From CAWHPS01 sp963831235 (lineage in GTDB: Bacteria > Fibrobacterota > OXYB2-FULL-49-7 > JAEUSG01), in the NCBI GenBank assembly GCA_963831235.1, contig CAWHPS010000008.1:1-10371 (forward strand): a stretch of 10,371 bases of DNA. Reading direction: 5' to 3'. Below, piece by piece: positions 1 to 7,920 of this stretch (positions are counted from its first letter, which is position 1; each line of letters begins with the position of its first letter). The notes under the pieces were generated by a model, which was not told the origin of the DNA, did not search any database, and saw nothing but the letters and a program-made list of their open reading frames with translations. The translations under genes were made by a program, and so were the position numbers.

Positions 1-9
1 ATATGAATT

Positions 10-1293
10 ATGAAAAACATACCGGTCATATTAGCAGTACTCGCAACAGCAACCCTGCTTTATTCTACTGAAGCCCGTGTGGAATCCATGGGAAGTACCC
101 AGGATTTCATACAGGACGATATTTCTGTATTCGACAACCCTGCCACCAGTTTTGATTATGGCAACAGATTGGTTGGCGCTCTCGGAAGAATGGAAGAAAA
201 CAACGGGAGTTGGGAAAGAAAAGATGAATGGTTCGGTGGTTGGGCTATTTACCCGTTAAGGGAAAACATCAAACTAAGCCTTGGCGCCACCCTCAACAGA
301 CCGTTTAATGTAACAAAACAGTTTCAGGAAATGGAAAAAGCAAATTTCTTTAACGTGAATAATGGGGACAACAGGTTCGAGAGACCGGGAGGGGGCGATT
401 ATCCCAGATACGTAGATTTCCTGGAAGCCATTGACGTTAAGGAGCCATTAGGAAACGTTTATGTTTTTGCAGGCGCAAGTTTGTCGGATTATCTAAGCGT
501 TGCCATTGGCGGACGTTATGCCGGCTATGAAAAGAATTCAGGCCCTGATTTGAGTTCCAATTCCGTTACTGGCGGGAACCTGGGTGTTGTATATAAGTTT
601 GACAAGCATTCACTTGAAGCCAATATCAATCTTGATAAATTTTCTCTTGTTAAAAAGCATGACTATCTTTATCATCAGGATTCCCTTCATAATCCCATTG
701 ATGTTTCCTTTGATGAAACAAATGTCAATGTGGGTTTGCGCATGTTTTATGCGCTGTCTTCAAAGAATGTCATAGTACCCCTTGTACTGCTTGATAAAAG
801 TGAGCTGCTTGGTATAAACAAGACCGAATTCGGCATAGGGATAGGTTTCAACCGCAATCTTTACAAAGGACTTATATGGTCCGGCATGAAATATATATAC
901 CATACCGCGACATATCCTGAAAGAATAGCAAACCAGCTTATTTATCCGAATGGCAATGCCACGGCCTTGCCTGCAGGTATCAAAGAGCAATCCCATAAAC
1001 TTGTTTTCAGCTTTGGGGTTGAAAAGAAGATGCTCTGGGATTGGTTTACATTGCGCGTTGGAGGTAACAAAGTCTTTGAATATCTGACCAAAAAGAAGGG
1101 CGATATTGACTATGAGAAGAGCCTCGAAGAGCGCGATGTTGATGCGGTGGCATGGGGGATTGCGCTTGGAACTCCTGATGACAGACTCATGTTCGACATA
1201 ACCGTGTCGGAAGCCTTTCCTTACAGTAATTTTCTTGCCGGCGGTGAAGATGGTGTTATGCTCTATAGGATAGCCGCGGCATTGAAATTTTAA
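10..1293 (+). CDS. Predicted outer-membrane beta-barrel protein, function unknown
   Basis: 427 residues. The N-terminus is a Sec signal peptide: Lys at position 2, a hydrophobic core at about residues 4-18, and a likely cleavage after A22 (T-E-A, then RVES). The mature protein alternates short amphipathic strands with Gly/Asn/Asp turns and has many Tyr and Phe residues. It ends in AALKF; a C-terminal phenylalanine is the usual beta-barrel assembly signal of outer-membrane proteins. The mature start (ESMGSTQDFIQDD, then FDNPA) resembles the N-terminal plug-like segment of barrels in which a Met-Gly-rich stretch precedes an N-P-A motif, but I cannot name a family. Only nine bases lie upstream, so promoter and SD cannot be judged. 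A strong terminator follows, so this is the last or only gene of its transcript. Barrel assignment is fairly safe; substrate is unknown. Confidence 0.8.
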   Translation: MKNIPVILAVLATATLLYSTEARVESMGSTQDFIQDDISVFDNPATSFDYGNRLVGALGRMEENNGSWERKDEWFGGWAIYPLRENIKLSLGATLNRPFNVTKQFQEMEKANFFNVNNGDNRFERPGGGDYPRYVDFLEAIDVKEPLGNVYVFAGASLSDYLSVAIGGRYAGYEKNSGPDLSSNSVTGGNLGVVYKFDKHSLEANINLDKFSLVKKHDYLYHQDSLHNPIDVSFDETNVNVGLRMFYALSSKNVIVPLVLLDKSELLGINKTEFGIGIGFNRNLYKGLIWSGMKYIYHTATYPERIANQLIYPNGNATALPAGIKEQSHKLVFSFGVEKKMLWDWFTLRVGGNKVFEYLTKKKGDIDYEKSLEERDVDAVAWGIALGTPDDRLMFDITVSEAFPYSNFLAGGEDGVMLYRIAAALKF

Positions 1294-1314
1294 CAGAATT
1301 GATGATATTGCAAT

Positions 1315-1356
1315 AAGGCCTCTTCCGGGTTCCCGAGAAGAGGCCTTTGTATTTTT
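1315..1356 (+). terminator. Rho-independent terminator between convergent genes
   Basis: A perfect 11-bp inverted repeat, AAGGCCTCTTC (1315-1325) and GAAGAGGCCTT (1337-1347), encloses an 11-nt loop that can itself pair CGGG with CCCG. It is followed by TTTGTATTTTT. It lies 22 bases after the stop of the upstream barrel gene and 14 bases past the stop of the EF-G-like gene on the other strand. The T-rich tail is on the + side, so it mainly terminates the + transcript. The symmetric stem may also help stop the opposing transcript, although its minus-strand tail (TTATTGC) is a poor T-tract. Confidence 0.85.
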
Positions 1357-1369
1357 AGGGCGGTTTACG

Positions 1370-1882
1370 TTATTCTTCCGCAGCCACGGGTTTCTTGCCG
1401 TATTTGTCTATCACCTTCTGCTGCATGAATGCGGGTACAATTTCGTAGTTGGAGAATGTCATCTCAAATGTGCCGCGTCCCTGTGTCAACGCCTTTAAGT
1501 CAATCGTATATTTCAGGATTTCAGCATAAGGAACGTGTGCTTTTATAAGAGTAAGTCCTGTACCAACCGCTTCAATGCCTTCAACCCTGCCTCTTCTCTG
1601 GTTCATGTCTCCCATGACATCCCCTGTATATGTTTCCGGAATGAAGATTTTAATCTCATAGATCGGTTCCAGAAGAATCGGGCCTGCCATTGCCTGGGCC
1701 AGGTGAAATGCGCCTCGGCCTGCTGTTTTGAAGGCCATATCATTTGAATCAACCGGGTGGTATTTACCGTCAACAACTATGGTTTTCACGTCCACAACGG
1801 GAAATCCGGCAAGATCACCCTTTACCATAGCGTCAATAACACCTTTTTCAACGAGCGGGAATGAAATTTTTTGGGATTGCAC
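1370..1882 (-). CDS. fusA: EF-G-like GTPase, C-terminal part (domains IV-V) beyond a frameshift
   Basis: The open frame reaches from a GTG at 1882 to the stop at 1370, but homology to EF-G begins at about 1852 with VEKGV. It then runs through the domain IV core (AGFPVVDVK, DSNDMAFKTAGRGAF) and domain V (LLEPIYEIKIFIPETYTGDVMGD, split here by its usual N-RRGRVEG continuation) to a 160-residue end matching the normal EF-G terminus. Domain IV reaches into the decoding centre during translocation; domain V contacts the GTPase centre of the ribosome. The GTG at 1882 directly abuts AGGAG with no spacer, so independent initiation is unlikely. The fragment is best read as the continuation of the frame ending at 1848, displaced by one extra base near 1853. 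There are no further stops or frame breaks, so decay, if real, is recent. Confidence 0.85.
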   Translation of the reverse strand: MQSQKISFPLVEKGVIDAMVKGDLAGFPVVDVKTIVVDGKYHPVDSNDMAFKTAGRGAFHLAQAMAGPILLEPIYEIKIFIPETYTGDVMGDMNQRRGRVEGIEAVGTGLTLIKAHVPYAEILKYTIDLKALTQGRGTFEMTFSNYEIVPAFMQQKVIDKYGKKPVAAEE

Positions 1883-3374
1883 CTCCTACAACACCGTTTT
1901 CGAATTCAAATTTCCTGCCGCGAGGCAATGGCTCAATATCAAGAACAACATGGGCGAATTGCCCTGCGCCCCCGGTTTGTTTCTTGTGTTTATAATCCCC
2001 ATGGCCTTTGCGCTGGATTGTCTCGCGATATGGTACCATTATTTCGACTTCCTGAACCTTAACCTTGTAGTCATGATCAAGCTTCTTTTTTACAAGGTCT
2101 ATCTGGGTATCCCCCAGTCCTAAAATCAGTGTCTGGTGTGTTTCAGGGTCACGTTTCATCATCATTACCGGATCGTCATCGACAAGTTTGGATAAGCCTA
2201 TTGCCAGTTTATCTTCCGTGCCTTTTACCAATACTTCGATAGCCACAGCATGACAAGCCTTGGGATAGGGGATTACAAGATCACCCTTTTTTCCATAGTA
2301 GTCACCGGCTTTGGAATCGTCAATTTTTACGAATGTTGCAATATCTCCTGCAATGATTTTGCCGGCTTCTTCCAGTTTCTTGCCGAAAATAGTTGAAGTT
2401 TTCCCTTTTACGGATTCTTCGGTACGGCTGTTCTCGTAGGCGTTGTCGGCCTCAATTGCTCCCCCCAACACTTTGAAATATGACATCTTTCCTATGAACG
2501 TATCAATAATGGTTTTGAACACTATCGCAGATGTGTCAGCTCCTTTTGATTTAGGGGCTGGAGCTGAACTTACGAACAGGTCCAGAAGCTGTTGTAATCC
2601 GATGTTCTTTAAAGCGCTGCCGCAGAAAACCGGAATTATGCTTCCATCCTGAATCCCGATCTTAAGGCCTTTTAACGCCTCTTCCGGAGACAACTCCCCT
2701 GTCTCAAGAAACTTGTTCATCAGATCTTCGCTGACACCTGCTATATTTTCAAACAACGTGGTCCTGAGGGTGGCAGCCTCGTCTTTTAGATCTGCCGGGA
2801 TTTCAGCCTTCTTGCCGTCAATCTCGGCTGTATTGGTTATCAGATTGATTATACCTTTGAAATTAGCCTGACTGCCCACTGGAAGGGCAACTGCTGTAAT
2901 CTTTTCAGCGCCCAGCTTGTTTTTAAGGTCCTCGAAGACTTTATTAAAATCAGCATTATCCCGATCCATTTTATTGATGAATATCATTTTTGAATTTTTG
3001 AGCCTGTCTGCATAAGATAGTGTTTGAATGGTCTGTACCTGGATCCCGGATACGGCGCATACAACGGAAACGCATGTTTCGCATACCGATAACGCCCCTG
3101 CCACATCGCCGATAAAATCGGGAAATCCAGGGGTGTCGATGAGGTTGAGTTTTATATCTTTCAGTGCGATACTGGCAACGGAAAGGTTAACAGAGCTCTT
3201 GCGATCAATTGCAAAAGCGTCCCAGTCCATTACTGTGTTGCCGTTGTCAACAGCCCCCATCTTGGATATTGCCTTGCTTTGTGTGAGGATTGCTTCGGCA
3301 ACGGTTGTTTTTCCGGAAGAGCCATGGCCGATAAGTGCGATGTTTCGGATTTGTTCAGTGGAGAATTCTTTCAA
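1848..3374 (-). CDS. fusA: EF-G-like GTPase (EF-G2 type), N-terminal part, domains G, II, III and start of IV
   Basis: Translational GTPase. Numbered from the TTG start, it shows G1 GHGSSGKTT (16-24), G3 DTPG (80-83), G4 NKMD (134-137), then domain II, domain III, and the domain IV entry YKHKKQTGGAGQFAHV. GH-SSGKT, in place of the classical AHIDAGKT, and RKSSV, in place of the RGITI switch region, point to the EF-G2/EF-G-like paralogue group rather than the canonical translocase. The longest frame begins with ATG at 3419, but TTG at 3374 is the better start: it has GGAGG (3384-3380) five bases upstream, and the ATG lies upstream of the predicted -10. The frame ends at a TGA at 1850-1848, right after IPKNFIPAR, where relatives continue IPAVEKG. 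Removing one base restores a full-length protein of about 667 residues. Possible explanations are a sequencing error, a recent mutation, or less likely recoding. Confidence 0.88.
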   Translation of the reverse strand: MKEFSTEQIRNIALIGHGSSGKTTVAEAILTQSKAISKMGAVDNGNTVMDWDAFAIDRKSSVNLSVASIALKDIKLNLIDTPGFPDFIGDVAGALSVCETCVSVVCAVSGIQVQTIQTLSYADRLKNSKMIFINKMDRDNADFNKVFEDLKNKLGAEKITAVALPVGSQANFKGIINLITNTAEIDGKKAEIPADLKDEAATLRTTLFENIAGVSEDLMNKFLETGELSPEEALKGLKIGIQDGSIIPVFCGSALKNIGLQQLLDLFVSSAPAPKSKGADTSAIVFKTIIDTFIGKMSYFKVLGGAIEADNAYENSRTEESVKGKTSTIFGKKLEEAGKIIAGDIATFVKIDDSKAGDYYGKKGDLVIPYPKACHAVAIEVLVKGTEDKLAIGLSKLVDDDPVMMMKRDPETHQTLILGLGDTQIDLVKKKLDHDYKVKVQEVEIMVPYRETIQRKGHGDYKHKKQTGGAGQFAHVVLDIEPLPRGRKFEFENGVVGGAIPKNFIPAR

Positions 3375-3410
3375 AATTACCTCCGTTTGTTTTAGTGAAG
3401 ATAGTCCGAT

Positions 3411-3439
3411 AATATACAATTAATTATTGTGTTTTTCAA
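3411..3439 (-). promoter_or_regulatory. Sigma70-type promoter of the EF-G-like gene
   Basis: On the minus strand, TTGAAA (3439-3434) is followed by exactly 17 bases and then TATATT (3416-3411). This is near-consensus in both boxes and spacing. Transcription would start at about 3404, giving a leader of about 30 nt that contains GGAGG before the TTG start at 3374. This excludes the upstream ATG at 3419 from the transcript. The -35 box lies in one arm of an inverted repeat (TTTTTCAAA 3432-3440 / TTTGAAAAA 3449-3457). Confidence 0.6.
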
Positions 3440-3452
3440 AAGAAATGATTTG

Positions 3453-3494
3453 AAAAAACTTAAAGAAATTATGCGTATTGCAAAGTTCTTCAAG
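3453..3494 (-). terminator. Probable rho-independent terminator after the PBP1A gene
   Basis: Read on the minus strand, CTTGAAGAA (3494-3486) pairs with TTCTTTAAG (3467-3459) over nine bases with one G-U pair. The 18-nt loop is followed directly by six T residues (3458-3453). The stem is AT-rich and the loop rather long, so efficiency may be modest. Its position, 30 bases after the PBP1A stop and just before the EF-G promoter, supports the call and suggests the two genes are transcribed separately. Confidence 0.45.
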
Positions 3495-3523
3495 GAGCGG
3501 GGAATGCGTAAACTTGCTTAAGG

Positions 3524-5869
3524 CTACATCAGATAAATATTCTGCTTTTTCTTTTTCCCAGTTGTTGAATCCTGAGGAGACTGTTCTTTTCGGCTGCGGG
3601 TACCAAAGGGATCAATCTTATTTTCCTTGAAAGCCCTTTTAACATCATGATCCTGTGTGCAAAGGTCAGGTTCAGTGCCTATTGCAAAAACCTCATCATA
3701 AGTGCTGTCGCATTTTTCACCAGCCAGCATATACGACACCTTGCATATTTTTTTGGTGATGATTCCATCAGGCATATCAAACTCAGGGGCAGGTACCCTA
3801 AGTGAATCATGCAAGTACATCATAAACGCGGTCCAGACAGGCAATGCCGAATTGGCCCCTGTACGCCCATTGCCAAGTGAACGCTTTTCGTCAATGCCAG
3901 TCCATAATCCGCATGTCTGGTTGGCCGTAAATCCGATAAACCATGCATCTGTATAATCGTTGGTGGTACCTGTTTTGCCTGCAGCCGGCCAGGTAATTCC
4001 CTGTAAATATGCACCATAAGCTGTTCCGGAAAGAACAACCGAACGCAGCATTGAAGTCATAATATACGCCGTACGGGGGTTCAGAACATTATGATGTATG
4101 GTGTGGTGGGAATTAAGCACGCTCATATCGCGGTTGTAAATCATATCGATTGAAAAGGGTTCTATGCGGACCCCGTGGCTGGGAAAGGCGCTGTATGCTG
4201 AAATCATTGCAAGCGGTGTTGCGTCGCAGGAGCCGATTGCAAGGGAAGGAACTGGCGGAAGGTGGGAAGGGGAGAGCCCCATATTCACCGCGTAATTTAT
4301 AACGGTATTTGTCCCGACCTTCTGCTGAAGTTTTATTGCAATTGTATTTATGGATAAGGCAAGTGCCTTGCGTAATGTAATGAGTCCTCGGAATTCACGA
4401 TCATAATTTTCAGGACGCCATTCGCCCTGAACCGGATCTTTTATTGAAAAAGCCTGATCAAGCATGGTGTATGCCGGGGTATAACCGTTGTCTATTGCGG
4501 CCGTATAAATAAAAGGCTTAAAGGCCGACCCCGGCTGACGATAGGCCTGGGTCACCCGGTTGAATTTGCTGTCTTCAAAATTCCTGCCGCCAATCAGCAT
4601 CTGGATGCAGCCTGTGTTATTGTCTATCATTGCAAATGCGATCTGCATTTTTCGGTAGTGCATTGAATCGGGGAGTGCCTTACGCAATAATTTCTTCACG
4701 GTTTGACCTGAGGAATCAACCTCGGTTTCAGTTTCAGAATAGACATTTTCAAAAAGAGTGTCAACCCTGGCAGCGTATTCCTCTATATGCGCTTTAATTG
4801 AATCGCGCGGGGCTTTAAACCTTTTTACAAGCTGTAGTTCGTATATAAACTTATTGTCAAGAGAAACCTGTAGCGTATCGAGCCATGCTTGAGAAAGCGC
4901 TTCGGCTTTTCTCTGGCACTTATAGTTAAGGGTTGTTTTAACAGTGAGACCGCCGGTGTATAAAATATTAGCGCCATATTCCCGCTCAAGATATTGGCGG
5001 ATTGTTTCCACAAAATAAGGGGCTTTTCCGGCTTTTTCAGGGGTCCTGATAATATTCAATTGTTCGGCAACGGCTTTTGTATAATCTTTTCCGGATATGA
5101 AGCCATCCCTATGCATTGAAAGGAGTACAAGGTTTCTCCGCTTGACAAGATTTTCGGGGTGATTGTCTGGTCTGTAATACTCTGGTCTTTGAATGATGGC
5201 TGCAAGCGATGCGGCCTCACCAATGGTAAGGTCTCTCAAGTCGTCCTTTCCAAAGTATTTTTGGGCAGCTGCCTGAAAACCATAAGCTCCACCGCCCATA
5301 CATACCTGGTTAAGATAAAAAACAAGGATGTCTTTTTTTGTATAGGTTTTTTCGATCTGAAATGCGGTAAACAGCTCCTTAATCTTTCGTCCAAGACTTC
5401 TTTCATGACCTATCGTGGTATAAAGGTTCCTTGCCAGTTGCTGGGTTAAGGTGCTCCCTCCTCGCATGTTTTTCCTGAACAGAATTGTTTTAACCGCAAT
5501 ATCCGGAAGCGTGTAGATGTTCATGCCCCAGTGATGCCAGAATCTTTTGTCCTCAATTGATATTACGGCATTGTAAACAACCGGAGGAATCTGATCGAAT
5601 GTGCGCCATATACGGCGCTCAGTGTAAAACTCCTTTAAAAGCGTATCGTCGGCGGAATAAATCCTGGTGATAAGGCTTGGTTCGATGTTTTCGAGCTGGG
5701 ATACGGATGGCAGCTGGTCTTTGACCTTCTTATAAATGCTGTTCACACAGGCTATTGCAAGAATTGCAATAATAATAGAAAGAATAACGGCTATCAGGAG
5801 GATGTTTACCTTTCCCTCCTTATTGCCTGTTGGGTTTGTTTTGTTGTTTTTAATGTTGATTTTAAGCAT
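3524..5869 (-). CDS. mrcA: Penicillin-binding protein 1A-type bifunctional peptidoglycan synthase
   Basis: 781 residues. It polymerises lipid II into glycan strands and cross-links the stem peptides in the periplasm. Order: a short cytoplasmic tail; one transmembrane anchor (about 22-44); a GT51 glycosyltransferase domain with catalytic Glu106 in SIEDKRF, GGSTLTQQLARNLY (137-150) and KIKELFTAFQIEKTY (162-176); a linker with a charged insert (about 330-400); and a transpeptidase with nucleophile Ser448 in SAFK (448-451), SIN (506-508) and KTGT (632-635). Both active sites look intact. The tail after about residue 700 carries the Cys-containing extension (C709, C720, C737) common in PBP1A relatives, then a Lys-rich end. 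The ATG lacks an obvious SD, but the only nearby AAGGAGG lies inside the coding region with no proper start codon after it, so the ATG is kept. The divergent neighbour is a lipoprotein gene. Confidence 0.95.
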   Translation of the reverse strand: MLKINIKNNKTNPTGNKEGKVNILLIAVILSIIIAILAIACVNSIYKKVKDQLPSVSQLENIEPSLITRIYSADDTLLKEFYTERRIWRTFDQIPPVVYNAVISIEDKRFWHHWGMNIYTLPDIAVKTILFRKNMRGGSTLTQQLARNLYTTIGHERSLGRKIKELFTAFQIEKTYTKKDILVFYLNQVCMGGGAYGFQAAAQKYFGKDDLRDLTIGEAASLAAIIQRPEYYRPDNHPENLVKRRNLVLLSMHRDGFISGKDYTKAVAEQLNIIRTPEKAGKAPYFVETIRQYLEREYGANILYTGGLTVKTTLNYKCQRKAEALSQAWLDTLQVSLDNKFIYELQLVKRFKAPRDSIKAHIEEYAARVDTLFENVYSETETEVDSSGQTVKKLLRKALPDSMHYRKMQIAFAMIDNNTGCIQMLIGGRNFEDSKFNRVTQAYRQPGSAFKPFIYTAAIDNGYTPAYTMLDQAFSIKDPVQGEWRPENYDREFRGLITLRKALALSINTIAIKLQQKVGTNTVINYAVNMGLSPSHLPPVPSLAIGSCDATPLAMISAYSAFPSHGVRIEPFSIDMIYNRDMSVLNSHHTIHHNVLNPRTAYIMTSMLRSVVLSGTAYGAYLQGITWPAAGKTGTTNDYTDAWFIGFTANQTCGLWTGIDEKRSLGNGRTGANSALPVWTAFMMYLHDSLRVPAPEFDMPDGIITKKICKVSYMLAGEKCDSTYDEVFAIGTEPDLCTQDHDVKRAFKENKIDPFGTRSRKEQSPQDSTTGKKKKQNIYLM

Positions 5870-6019
5870 GTTTTAGTTGTATAAAGATAGTATTCAATTA
5901 CTGGATATGACAAGACGTGTTTCTGCACATTCAAGACTTTTATGGAACCTTTTTATACCCCCGTCCGTTATAACAATAACAAATATAAATGTTTCTTGAT
6001 GAATTTATCCGGGAATTTT

Positions 6020-6028
6020 TGGTATATT
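6020..6028 (+). promoter_or_regulatory. Possible extended -10 promoter of the lipoprotein/barrel operon
   Basis: TGGTATATT fits an extended -10 element (TGn followed by TATATT at 6023-6028). A TTGATG at 5996-6001 is 21 bases upstream, too far for a normal -35. Transcription would begin at about 6034-6036, only a few bases before the ATG at 6038. That would make the message almost leaderless, which agrees with the lack of an SD. The 168-bp divergent gap also must contain the promoter of the PBP1A gene. There the best minus-strand candidate, TTGTCA (5913-5908) with TACTAT (5892-5887), has a short 15-bp spacer and is weak. Confidence 0.35.
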
Positions 6029-6037
6029 TAATGTGAT

Positions 6038-6742
6038 ATGAAAAACATTCTTATCCTTTTTCCATTATTTCTGTTGTTTCTTTCCGGTTGTTATACACAG
6101 CTTTTAACAAGCGGGGATATTTACGGCTCAAGCGCTGTTCCAATAGTTACAACCGATTCAAACAAGGCTGCTTCACAAAATTATTCATCCACAACATCAA
6201 CATCATCAACTCCCGGATTAACAGATTGCAATTGTACTCCTTACGAGATAAATTACGGTCTTTGCTGGTGCGTATGTGATCGTTGCGGCTCTTACCATCG
6301 TCTCGGATACGAATATTGTCCGAGAGGGTTTTACAGTTCTTATGGTGGGTGGGACTATTATATGGATTACCCCTGGTGGAATGATAATTATGGCAACCAC
6401 AGGCGAAATAATTATCAGCATCATCAAGATGATTATAATACTTCGGATTACCCCTCTTATGGCGATGGGGGTGGAGCTGTGACGAGCGATGATTCCGTTC
6501 CTTTTGTGGGTGACAGAAGAAACCATCGTGTTATAGTGAATACAACAACGATTCAATTACCATCTTCCGGTAAAAGCACTGAATCAGCACCTCCTTTCCA
6601 ACCAGCGCCAACCCCTCTTACTCCGACTGTAGAGCAGTCAAATGGAACTCCTGCAAACAATCTAAACCAGCCTCCGGCACAATCCAAACCTGATACTGCG
6701 AGATCCCCAAAAGTCAAAGTACGGGAACGGAGAAGGTTATGA
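6038..6742 (+). CDS. Predicted lipoprotein with a cysteine cluster and Tyr/Asp/Asn-rich middle
   Basis: 234 residues. A type II signal peptide ends in the lipobox LSGC, with lipidated Cys18. The sequence then has a Ser/Thr-rich linker (about 40-60) and seven cysteines at 64, 66, 76, 78, 80, 83 and 94 (CxC-x9-CxCxCxxC-x10-C). Next come a Tyr/Trp/Asp/Asn/Gly/His-rich stretch (about 98-146), a Pro/Thr/Gln-rich stretch (about 183-220) and a basic end, KVKVRERRRL. The cysteine spacing suggests disulphides or metal binding, but no known domain is recognised. The low-complexity linkers suggest an extended envelope protein. It is the first gene of a two-gene operon; its stop overlaps the start of the following barrel gene as ATGA. 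The two products probably act together, for example a lipoprotein partner of the barrel, but this is inference. Function unknown. Confidence 0.8.
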   Translation: MKNILILFPLFLLFLSGCYTQLLTSGDIYGSSAVPIVTTDSNKAASQNYSSTTSTSSTPGLTDCNCTPYEINYGLCWCVCDRCGSYHRLGYEYCPRGFYSSYGGWDYYMDYPWWNDNYGNHRRNNYQHHQDDYNTSDYPSYGDGGGAVTSDDSVPFVGDRRNHRVIVNTTTIQLPSSGKSTESAPPFQPAPTPLTPTVEQSNGTPANNLNQPPAQSKPDTARSPKVKVRERRRL

Positions 6743-7920
6743 CAAAATTAATTTGTTCAATGATATTCGTTTGTTTCCTTTCATGGAGTGTTGTGGCCGA
6801 AGATCCAAGTGTATTTGTACGCAACGATGATGGCATTGGTGCGCGCGGTATAGCAATGGGAGGGGCGAACGCGGCCCTTTCAGCTGACTACAGCTCAGTT
6901 TATTGGAACCCTGCGGGTCTTACCAATATCCGCCAGCATGAACTTGGTTTGTCCCTGGCATATCTGGCGCAGGATAATATCTCTAACTATAATCATGGAC
7001 CGGATTATAAAAGCAGTACTTCCAGTATAAGGCTTAATTCAATTGGTTTTGTTTATCCATTTGCAACAAAACAGGGAAGCCTTGTAATGGCATTTGGCTA
7101 CTCAAGACCCAGCAGTTTGGACTATGTCCAGTTGGATTACAGCGGTCTCTATGAGACCAAAGGTTATACAAGCAGGTGGGAAGGCGCTTTAGGTGTTGAT
7201 ATTTCTCCAAATATTTCTTTGGGCACATCACTTTTTATCAACAGTGGAAAAGATGATGCGGAAACCACGATACCCAGCGATACTTTTGCCAACCGTTTTT
7301 CAGATATCGGATCGTTTTTTGGTCTTGGGTTTAATGTTGGACTATTGTATAAACTAACGGAAGCTTTACGTTTGGGTTTTTCTTCAGATCTTTATAGTTA
7401 TGATGATGCAGATCGTCGTGCAGAAGAATTGTTTAACGAAAATGTGAACGGAGTTTCATTGCAAAAGTTCACATTTGTAAACCCATTCAGGCTTCGTACC
7501 GGGATTGGATATCAAACGGTGCCTTTCAGCATTGAATGTGATTTGACCTATACTGATTGGCAGGGAAGCAGGTACTATCTGGAAAATTCAGACACGCCAT
7601 TCAAATTGGACAAGGTTAGTAATACGCTTGATTTGTCGGTGGGTGCTGAAGTGCTTTTGCCTTTACCCTCCAAGGATATCCCAGGTATAAAAGTTCGTTT
7701 GGGTTATGCTCATTATCAAATACCGTATTCTGATTATCACTCGGATAATGGAAAAAATGAATTTACCGGCGGTTTTGGGGTGCTTCTTGACAAGTCGCTC
7801 CTATTTGAGGTTGCCGGCAAATATTCTATTGTGAATGAAAATCATTTTGAAGATGTATTGGCGGTAAGCGAGTCCATCACATCAAAAAAGCTTTTCCTTA
7901 ATTTATCCTATAGGTATTAA
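6739..7920 (+). CDS. Outer-membrane protein of the OmpP1/FadL/TodX or PorV-like type
   Basis: 393 residues. The signal peptide covers residues 1-20, with likely cleavage after VVA before EDPS. The mature N-terminus has the family hallmark GARGIAMGGANAAL followed by SSVYWNPAGL, which in FadL-like and PorV-like barrels forms the plug region. After this come alternating amphipathic strands with polar turns, ending in LNLSYRY; a terminal aromatic residue serves as the beta-assembly signal. FadL relatives carry hydrophobic molecules across the outer membrane, while PorV-type relatives serve protein secretion; the sequence alone does not decide. The ATG overlaps the lipoprotein stop (ATGA, 6739-6742), with GGAG at 6729-6732 six bases upstream, so translation is probably coupled. 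No clear hairpin terminator follows. Confidence 0.85.
   Translation: MTKLICSMIFVCFLSWSVVAEDPSVFVRNDDGIGARGIAMGGANAALSADYSSVYWNPAGLTNIRQHELGLSLAYLAQDNISNYNHGPDYKSSTSSIRLNSIGFVYPFATKQGSLVMAFGYSRPSSLDYVQLDYSGLYETKGYTSRWEGALGVDISPNISLGTSLFINSGKDDAETTIPSDTFANRFSDIGSFFGLGFNVGLLYKLTEALRLGFSSDLYSYDDADRRAEELFNENVNGVSLQKFTFVNPFRLRTGIGYQTVPFSIECDLTYTDWQGSRYYLENSDTPFKLDKVSNTLDLSVGAEVLLPLPSKDIPGIKVRLGYAHYQIPYSDYHSDNGKNEFTGGFGVLLDKSLLFEVAGKYSIVNENHFEDVLAVSESITSKKLFLNLSYRY

Noticed and set aside
1866..1888. Programmed -1 frameshift signal (AGGAGGT plus A-AAA-AAT) in the EF-G-like gene
   Set aside because: The real frame change is +1; a -1 shift here would not reach the C-terminal frame.
1728..2123. 131-codon + strand open frame over the EF-G-like gene
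   Set aside because: It is opposite a recognised EF-G frame and has no family similarity.
3375..3419. Upstream ATG start at 3419 for the EF-G-like gene
   Set aside because: It lies upstream of the predicted -10 box and adds 15 residues not seen in EF-G; TTG at 3374 has GGAGG at the right distance.
3471..3521. Small ORF of 16 residues (MRIAKFFKERGMRKLA) in the PBP1A/EF-G gap
   Set aside because: No SD before the first ATG, no sign of conservation, and the bases are explained by a minus-strand terminator hairpin.
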